64,000 nucleotides of DNA, from NCBI GenBank assembly GCA_964036045.1, contig OZ038383.1:61199725-61263724 (forward strand), given 5' to 3'. How positions within the stretch are numbered: the stretch's first letter is position 1; each line of letters starts with the position of its first letter. The notes beneath the pieces are model-generated. The model saw nothing but the letters and a program-made list of their open reading frames with translations. It did no database searches and had not been told where the DNA came from. This document shows positions 56,090-64,000 of the stretch, piece after piece. Both the position numbers and the translations under genes were made by a program. Origin of the DNA: Eutreptiella sp. 'Long Island Sound 2002'. Taxonomy: Eukaryota > Euglenozoa > Euglenophyceae > Eutreptiales > Eutreptiaceae.

Positions 56090-59000
56090 TTGCAATCGTT
56101 GATCAGGAGCAAGTCAGCAGGGGTGACAGGCGGAAGGGGCACAGCGGGGGCCGGTCCTGGTAGGGACCTTCTTTATGGTAGCAGAGGCTTACCTGCTGCC
56201 CCTACCAACCGCCGACCCGGGGACTTGAGCCCTTATGAGCCCTGCCCAAGTACGCCCCGGGTGCGTATTGTGGACTCGGTGGAGACCACGCCGGAGATTG
56301 GAGCCATGGAAGGACCGAGACGTTCAAGAGCATGGCGAACTCCGGAAGTTGAAGCCCGAAGAGAAGAACGACATTCGGGAAGAGGAGGACGTGACATGGA
56401 GGACCTGGTCTCCATGTGTGAGCGTCGCTGCCGAAAGGCATGCAACCTCTGCTCCGCCGCGGAGGACTCTGATGAGGCCTGCCATTCAGGCAGCAGTGGA
56501 GGACGGGCCCGGCGCTACCGGAAGCGCGGGTCACCCAAGTCCGCGGCAAGGGACGCCGGGGCTATGGACACGGACCCCAGCCGGGTCAGGCTGTGGGAAT
56601 CCGAGGGGCACTCCGAGGGCTATCGGACAGCCTACGAGCAACCTTCGGAGTCGGAGATGTCCGCGCCGATCGCCAGGGCGCATACGGCCCCTGAGCCCGC
56701 CCTGAAGCACGACGCCGAGGGCTTGGAGAGGCCAGCCAGGGCCCGGACGGCACCTGTGCCCCGGCACACGGGACCAGAGACGGACGCCATAGGCGATACG
56801 CCTATGGGCGATGAGTCTGAGGTGCCGGGAACCGCGGGATGCGCTGAGTCCGGCGGAAAGCACGCTGCGTGCCACTGCGAGCACGTGTCCTTCCTCATGG
56901 GCAAGTACCCGAAGATTGGGATGGACGCCATCGTGCATCTCCTTGACCGCCGGGACAACGCCAAGGACGGTCTAGAGGAGGACGTCGCGGGGATCCTGGA
57001 CGACCAGTCGGCCGCGGAGAAAGACATGGAGGAGCTGCGAGCGGAACGGGACCGGTACCGGGAGAATCTGGAGCTGGCCCTGGAGAAGCAGCAGCGAGTG
57101 GTGGACAGCCTCCTCCACCTGGTGGAGGACATGTCGGGACGCCTGAAAAGGCTAGAGGAGCTACAGCCCCTCGCCTCGGGTCCGGAGCTCCCGGCAAAGC
57201 CGGCCGCGGCAGAGCTGGTGGAGCGGGTTAAGACCCTCAGGAGCGCCATGGATAAACCCATGGGCGGCCCTGCAGAGGCACCCTACGCGCCTCCGCGTGT
57301 TGACCCGGGTGCGCTGCCGTTTGTTCCCATGTTCAGCGAATCCACAATGCTCGGGGAACACACGGCACCGGCTGGGTCCATGCGGGAAGGGCACGTAACC
57401 ACGGACCCAAGGAGCCTGACGGTACAGATGTCCCATGCCGCGCAGGATGTACCGATCACGACGAATATGGTAGTTTATGCTGAAGATGAGATCCAGAGCC
57501 AGACCATGCAGCGGCGAACCATGGGAAGCGCCGACGGACATGGTCGAGGTCATCCGAGCGAAAACCTGGGGGCAAAGGATCCCAACACGGGGATATGGAC
57601 GGCCGATGGAGCAAGTCCTTCCCGCATTCCAAACCCCATGGGTTCAGGCCCAACTGGACCGCACTCCATGGAGGAGAGGGATGTACGGGGAGTGTACTCA
57701 CACCCCCCGGCCACAGGTGGTATCCGTCTCGGTGGAGTGGTGGCTTGGGATGTCGGAGACGCCATCAGGATTGACGACCTCAGGGGAATCAAAATCCCCT
57801 ACCACGATGGCAACCCCTCCAACCTGGATGACCTCATCCTGGACTGGGAGGACTTCGCCGAGGAGGTCGTCGGGGAGATGCGGTGAGCGCCGCGGGACAA
57901 GTGGGTATGCCGGACATTCCCACACCGGCTGGCGCAGGACCTCAAGGAGGAGCTGCGAGATCAGATCCGGGAAGGATTGATCCGGACAGAGCAGGCCTGC
58001 CTCCGATGGTTGGAGGATGAGGAGCGGGTGGACGCTCCGAACCAGAAGCTGGAGGACTTGTGGTCCATCCCGCTGCCGCTGGACCGCGGTGAGTTGCGGG
58101 TCCGGGAGTGGAACCGGTATCTGCGGAAGTACCGCAGATGCCTCAAGCTGGTGGAGGACTGGAACGAGGCCAGCGAGATCCGCCACCTCCTGAAGGACGT
58201 CCTCCTCGGCAACTGGAAGAGGAGAGTGGAGGACGAGGAGAAGAAGCGCGCCAAGAAGCGGGTGGCGGTGAGGATCATGGCGGCGGAGGATACCCATGCG
58301 GGTATCATGGAGTTCTTCAGGAGGAACCTTGGCGAACCCAAACGGATGTTGGGACTGAAGAACGCCGTGTACGTGGAGGTGTTTGGAGACTCCATGGGGC
58401 AAAGGTTGCTGCGCCTCAACAATGTGGAGCGGAGGCGCGGGGAGCCGCTGAGGATGCAAGTCCTCCTCGCCCGCATGAGCCTTGACGAGATCGTGAAGTA
58501 CATCACGGTGGAGTTGAAGCTCAATGCGAAGAACGAGGCCCACGTGCAGGATCCACATGGTCATGGACAACGAGGCCACCGAGAAGACCGCCATCATCGG
58601 GAGATCCAGGAGGACACGGCCAACTCCGCGGAGGATGGTAGTGGAAGTGGCCAAGACCACTGGACAGGGTCCCGGGAGGATCATGAGGAGGCCCACTTCT
58701 TCGCGTTTGTGGCACACAACTTGAGGAACCATGGGCAGGATCGGTCCAGATGGAGCCAGGTGGGACCCAATAAGAGCAGAGCGCCAAGGAGGATCGGGAA
58801 CCCACCGCTCTCGTTCCGGGAGTACAGGTCTCAGCACGACGGGTGCTGGGTCTGTTATGGCAAGGGAAACAACCATGCACATGACCACCGTCAGTGCAAG
58901 GTGTATGAGGCGGACAAGAAGGCCTACTTCGCCGCCCACCCCGAGAAGAAGCCCAAGGAGCAGCGGACTTCCGATTGGAAGGCGAAGGGCGGAGGCGGGG

Positions 59001-59200
59001 GAAAAGGCCAAGGCAAAGGCCAAGGAAAAGGCGGAGAAAGAGGCTATGGTGGTCGACCTGGCCAAGACCGACGAGTGAGGTCGATCGAGGAGGTTGCTGA
59101 GGACATGTTGTGGACGTTGGAGGAACTCAAAGCCCAGCAACGTGGTGGACAAAGTCCTGGCGGATCGCAGCCGGAGGGGGCTGCGGGAAGCCAAGTCTAG
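56090..59200 (+). pseudogene. gag: Element B gag
   Basis: A 1,037-codon frame closed by UAG at 59198, with one internal TGA (57884-57886) where A has GGA. The start corresponds to the ATG of A and A' but reads TTG (56090-56092), so the start codon appears lost. Compared with A it has an extra stretch of about 20 residues after residue 68 and a few more in the middle. Coiled coil, capsid-like domain and a complete zinc knuckle CWVCYGKGNNHAHDHRQC are present, followed by a Gly/Lys-rich stretch and a polar tail. With the start and one codon lost it is inactive, but it is otherwise the better preserved of the two gags. Confidence 0.85.
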
Positions 59201-59209
59201 AGGAGCCCC
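59198..59209 (+). promoter_or_regulatory. Gag-pol UAG junction, element B
   Basis: UAG AGGAGCCCC between gag and an in-phase pol with no further stop until 59507. Same site as in A. Confidence 0.5.
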
Positions 59210-61227
59210 CACGGGAGTGGGACCTCGGAGGTCTCTTCTCCGAAAATCAGTGGAATCCCAGAGAAAGCGAAGGCACATCGGGTGCCGAAGAAGGCTCCAG
59301 AAGAGCCAAAACCACTGAGCTTCGCCACTCCCAACCCCTGGAGCGCCCTGCCAAGGGAAGTACATGTGGGTACGGGACATGGCAAGAAGGAAGGAGCGAC
59401 CACGGAGAGCCCCGTGGACGGGCAGGACCAACCCAAGATCTACACCATCCGTGACCATACCCTTGAAGTCCTGATGCACCCGGACGTGCTAGAGTTGCAT
59501 GCCGTGTGAGTCGTCCATACACCTCATGGCGACGAGCGGCAGTTGCACTTGAAAGTGCGAGTACGGTGCGGACGAGAGGAGAAGGTGGTGGATGTGTTAG
59601 TGGATACGGGTGCCCAGGTGAGCCTGGTCCGGAGAGGGTTGTTCAAGGAGGAACTCCTGCAGCCCAGCCGGAGACCGGTCCGCCTGAAGGTCGCCAACGG
59701 AGAGATTATGGGTGGCGGCACCCATGAGGCCACCATCAGTATGGAATTCTGGGAGCATGAGCGCTTGAGCCGCCCTGATCAGGCGAAGAGAAGCACTCTA
59801 TCCGGGAACTTCTATGTGGCCGACATTACCGATTGGGATATGATCATGGGGTATGACTTCATGCTGACAAACGCCATTGGAGCCTTCCCCATCGTGCAAC
59901 ACTAGTCCGGGAGGATGATGAATGCCTCACATGGCTGTCCACGGACTATGCATGCGGATCATCCCAATGGAGTGCTGAGGAAGAGGATCGGATCGTCCGA
60001 GCGGTGCAAGCTGTGGGTGCCAAGTCCAGAGGAGACCGCGGAGTTCAGCTCACGGAGTATGGAATGGCGCCGCAGGTGTATGACAGGATGATCCAGACGC
60101 TGGGAGCCGAAGCGCCCGAGACGGACGTCTTCGCTTCCCGGGATGCCCCACTTTTGCGGAAGTGTAGGAGGCATTGGCATCGAGGAGACTCAGCCTGGCA
60201 CAGGCATTGGGGTTTGAAGGAGTGGGGACCCATGTATTGGCATGGCTCCCTGGACAATACCAGACGTACGGTGGAGAAGATCATCGCGGATAGGGCGAAG
60301 GGGATCCTGGTCATAACCGGCATAGGATCCACCGCATGTCCGCTGGAGGATCTCAAGTCGACGCTGGACTCCATCACCCTGAACGGGATGTCATTCTGGC
60401 CAGAGGAGGAGTTGTTCATCGACGCCAAGGGTGTATCAATGCCCTCCCCGGGTCAAGCGTGGGGTACCAAGGCTTTCCTGGTGGATGGGGCGCAAGCCCA
60501 GCCCACGGGTGATGAAGCATTCATTGGTAGGGTGGAGGCGGTGCCCATGAAGGTCATGTTTGAGCCCAAGGAGGGGACGGATCAGCCTATTGATGGCATT
60601 GTCGTCCTGTCCCACGGCGAGATCGACGACGTCGTCAACTACATGCGGATGGGGATGCACGACCGTGTGGCAGCCAAGAAGAGGCGGGCCATGGTCACAT
60701 CTCCGCATTGGTGGGATGACAAGATGTTGGAAACCGGCAAGTACGAGAAGGACGAGTTCGTGGCGAGGGTCATGGATCACATCGCGGACCAATACGATGG
60801 TCCGGTTGGGTCGGACCCACCAACATGGGATTTTCCAAGAATGGGAGCCGATAGCGACAGTCACCAGCCCGAGGCCGCAAATTTCCGAAGATTATCGGTG
60901 GGAAGTGCACCCCACGACGATGAAGACGGCATATCAGACGAGGAGAAGTCGGAATCGGACCCAGAAGAGGCCTATACAGCAGTGCGGTCGGTTGTATCTA
61001 TACCGAAGCAAGCGGCTGAAAAGGCCCAGCCGAACCCGAAGGTCGCCGAGCTGAAGGAGAGGCTGATCAGTGCCTATCCGCGGCTATTCAGTGGCGTCGC
61101 CAACAAGAACCCTCCAGATCGTGGGAGGTTTGGTACAGCGAAGATCAAGCTGAAGCCGAACCCGAAGATCTATCGTCATCGGGAGTACCAACTTCAGGGC
61201 GATCGGGCCGAGGCCATGAAGAAGCTG
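59201..61227 (+). pseudogene. pol: Element B pol, 5' part: protease and DAM-like domain
   Basis: In frame with gag after the UAG. A TGA at 59507 replaces GGA of A. Protease LVDTGAQVSLV is intact (Asp codon 59603-59605), and YVADITDWDMIMGYDF follows. One base is missing near 59890 relative to A, moving the frame. The DAM-like domain lies at about 60118-60380 (DVFASRDAP, DSAWHRHW, AKGILVITG). A linker of about 250 residues rich in Asp/Glu leads to the RT N-terminal flank (KIYRHREYQLQGDRAEAM). A second missing base near 61225 moves pol into its third frame. Confidence 0.82.
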
Positions 61228-64000
61228 TTGCCGAGTTCATTGAGCGGGGATGGATCGAACCCTCCGACAGTGAGTGGGCCAGCCCAGCCTTCATCGTGCC
61301 CAAGAAGGAGAAGGGCGAGTGGAGGTTGGTGGTTGATTACCGAGGTTTGAACGAGCAGACCGAGCACGACTCGTACTCGCTCCCCCTGATCGACTCCATC
61401 CTCCAAAAACAACAGAAGAAGCGGATTTTCACGGTGCTGGACCTGAAACACGGTTATCACCAGATGCCGCTACACCCGGACTCCAGGCCCTGCACAGCGA
61501 TGTCGACGCCGCTGGGGCCCATGCAGTGGAAAGTGGTGCCTATGGGCGCCAAGAATGGCAACGCCGCTTTCCAGCGCATGATGGAGGACCTACTCGGTCC
61601 TGTCCGGGACTGTGCCGACCCCTTCGTGGACGACATCATCATCGGGTCCGGCACGGAGAACATGACTGAGGACGAGCTCATCGACGCGCATGAGAAGGAT
61701 CTGCGCCGAGTGCTCAGCGAGTTGGACAAGCACAACATGGTGTGCAAGCCCACCAAAGCCTCACTCTTCGTGAAGGAAGTGGAGTTCGCGGGTCACGTGG
61801 TTGGTCACGGGCAACGCCGTCCCATGCCTGGGAAGCTGGCGTCCCTGCACCACTGGGAAAAGCCCCAGACCATCAGCGAACTCCGATCCTTCATGGGTTT
61901 CTGCAACTACTATTCGGGCTATGTCCGAATGTATGCAGAACTGTCGGGGCCTCTGCACAAGATGCTGCAAGTGGGCAAGTTCGATGGCCGGAAGGGGAGC
62001 AAGAAGAAGCTTGCTTGGACCCCTGAGGCCGAAGATGCGTTCAGCTGCCTGAAGGAGCGACTCCTGGGGCAACTGGGACTATTCCTGGTGGACCCGGACG
62101 AGGGATTCGTGCCACAGACGGACGCCTCGGACTATGCTGTGGGGGCAGTCCTCGAGCAGATCCGAGACGACGGGTCACATGTACCCGTGGCGTTGTGGAG
62201 CCGGATCCTGGCCGAGGGCCAACGCCGCACCTGGACCGGGAGGGAGAAGGAGACGTACGCCATTGTATGTGCGCTCAGGAAGTGGTCTGGCCACATCGGA
62301 TTGAGACCAGTGGTGGTTTGCACGGACCATCAGTCCTTGCAGAGCTGGCACAAGGAGCACGTCGACACCCCCTCGGGACCGGCAGCAAGGTGGGCCCGAT
62401 GGCATAATACGTTCGCCAAGTTCGACCTCAGCGTCGTATACGTCCCGGGGAAGGACAACACTGTGGCAGATTGCCTCAGTCGATGGGCCCACCCCGCGGG
62501 CAAGGCTTGGATGGACATATCCAGCCATGGGGACGCCGAGGAAACCGAGGAGGCCAAGCGCATCATCGAGATGGAGAAGGCCATGGAACAAGAGGGGGTC
62601 AAGTGCTTTGTGGTGATGGCAAACCGTACGGACCTGGCCAAGTTCCGGGGTGCCCGCGTCCAAGCTATTCGAGAGGAAACCCTCGAGCAATGGATGGTTG
62701 CCCCTGTAGAGCTAGTCAGGTCGGTGCTCACAGAGGACTGGTCGGATGACTATGCGGCATCCGAGCACTGGAGCAAGTACTGGAATGCCGTGAGCGCCCC
62801 GTCGGACGACGATTGGCCCGAGGGCTTGACCGAGGATGGGGACAAGTTGTTCCTCAAGGACAAGCCGCTGGTGCCCGAGAACCGAGTGGAGGAGCTCATT
62901 GACCATTGGCACAATGCCCAGCTCATGCACCCTGGCCGAGACAAGATGCAGCAGGACCTGGAGTGGCGTTTCAAGTTCCCTCCGGGGTACTACGCCATCC
63001 TGGATAGGTACTGCAGCGACTGTGCCGTGTGTCGGGCCACGAAGAGCCCCAACCACTCCACAGCGGGCAACCCGGTGTATACGGCTATACCGGAGGCCCC
63101 TATGCGGTCCGTGGCCATGGATGTATTCGCCATTCCTGAGGTCACCGTGGAAGGAGAGACCTACGACTGTGTCATCCTGGCGGTGGATAGGCACAGTGGG
63201 TATATCGTGGCGGTCCCTGGCAAGAAGTCGAAGAAGAAGGACAAGAAGGACAAGCATGAAGTGGGGCTGCAGGCCAAGACTGTCGCTAATGCCATGATCA
63301 GGCATTGGCTGACGATTTTTGATGTCCCAGCTGTCATCTGTAGCGATCGGGGCAGTCAATTCGTGGGGACGTGGTTCAAGACGATGTGCAAGCACATGGG
63401 GATTCGGCACGCCAAGACCGTGGCGCACCACAGCCGGTCGAATGGCCGTGCTGAGGTGGCCGGGCAGCAGATGTTCGAGAAGTTCCGCCAGCTGCACATC
63501 GATGAACAGGGCCGGAATTGGTATAATTCGCTGTGGAGAGTACTCCAAGCGTATCACGACCTTCCGGGACCCACTGGACTGTCGCCTCATCGCATCCTGT
63601 TGCCACGGGATCGAGTGTCACGCACTCTCCCGTGGTTGAACCATGGCAAAGTGGCCCAGGATGCGAACGCTATGATCGCTGAGGCGGACGACACGGCGGC
63701 CAAAATGTGCAAGGCACTTCAGGACGAGCATGACAAGAGGGCCAAGTACTTCAAGCAGGGAAAGGTCCAGAAGTATGCTCTCCAAGACACCGTGTGGGTG
63801 GAGCGGCACCACAAGGATGTCCTGTCCAGGCATCGTCAGGCATCTTGGTATGTGCCGGGGGTAATCGTGCGGAAGGTTGGGCAGGACGTGTATGCGGTTC
63901 GTGTGGGGGATAACAAGATCCTGAACCGCGAACATACCCAGCTTCGTCCTCGAGCACCAGACCCCAGCGGACCTCCCGTCACCTTCGAGTTCACGGCCGG
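61228..64000 (+). CDS. pol: Element B pol, 3' part: RT, RNase H, integrase (open to window end)
   Basis: About 924 codons without a stop, running off the window. Reverse transcriptase has KGEWRLVVDYRGLN, FTVLDLKHGYHQMP and the FVDD active site (61623-61634). RNase H has TDASDYAVGAVLEQ and TDHQSLQSWHKEHVDT near 62110-62360. Integrase has an H-H/C-C zinc part at about 62905-63045 (LMHPGRDK, CSDCAVC). Its DDE core shows Asp in MDVFAIPEV (about 63120), Asp in CSDRGSQF (about 63340) and Glu in NGRAEVAGQQ (about 63445), with a Lys-rich insert (KKSKKKDKKDK) between the first two. The C-terminal DTVWVERHHKDVLSRHRQ block follows. A chromodomain is expected beyond the edge by analogy with C and D. It is fused to a frameshifted upstream part, so the element as a whole is not intact, although all visible catalytic residues here are. 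Confidence 0.88.

Noticed and set aside
61220-61235. Programmed frameshift inside element B pol
   Set aside because: A and C show no shift at comparable places, no slippery heptamer is evident, and a second single-base loss at 59890 points to ordinary decay.

Overview
The window looks like a repeat-dense nuclear segment of a eukaryote, probably an alga or other protist (inference from the mix of element types and the high GC; no species marker is visible). No convincing host gene, rRNA or tRNA was found. Almost all recognisable coding sequence belongs to LTR retrotransposons of the Ty3/Gypsy chromovirus type and to two short gag-only LTR elements, surrounded by minisatellites, strand-asymmetric low-complexity DNA and a LINE-like relic.

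Layout. 1-10.0 kb: A/C-rich and G/T-rich low-complexity DNA, two copies of a repeat with a (GGTA)n end (864 and 6764), each leading into a minisatellite (65-bp units, then 60-bp units), with a stretch of ordinary composition at 4.6-6.7 kb. 10.0-11.9 kb: minus-strand end of a Ty3 family called D here (LTR-like repeat, integrase tail, chromodomain). 11.9-21.7 kb: element A (long LTR/5' region, gag, protease and start of pol), split by a young gag-only LTR element at 12459-15568 and cut at 21.71 kb by a junction into a second LTR copy (A'). 22.3-24.4 kb: A' with a 186-bp insert, a foreign coding-like segment and a D integrase relic. 24.6-31.5 kb: telomere-like repeats, then very GC-rich DNA carrying a second gag-only LTR element (27522-30121). 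31.6-40.3 kb: D in minus orientation (pol relic plus LTR-like repeat), interrupted by a 3.8-kb insert bounded by 11-bp minisatellites. 40.7-41.7 kb: minus-strand RNase H ORF of LINE type. 41.7-44.6 kb: no gene recognised. 44.6-53.1 kb: element C, a chromovirus with gag, protease, reverse transcriptase, RNase H, integrase and chromodomain, broken by stops and frameshifts. 53.8-64 kb: element B, same family as A, with a long LTR/5' region, gag and pol; its RT-RNase H-integrase frame stays open to the window end.

How the parts work together. In A/B and C the gag frame ends at a UAG followed by a shared NGGAGCCCC context and pol continues in the same frame, so stop readthrough may have made Gag-Pol. 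All three carry an extra domain between protease and reverse transcriptase that resembles the DAM-like domain of DIRS elements. The gag-only elements have clean LTRs, 5-bp target duplications and polypurine tracts but no pol, so they would depend on enzymes supplied in trans. The nesting gives an order: D before A; A/B family before the gag-only insert at 12.5 kb; C before B.
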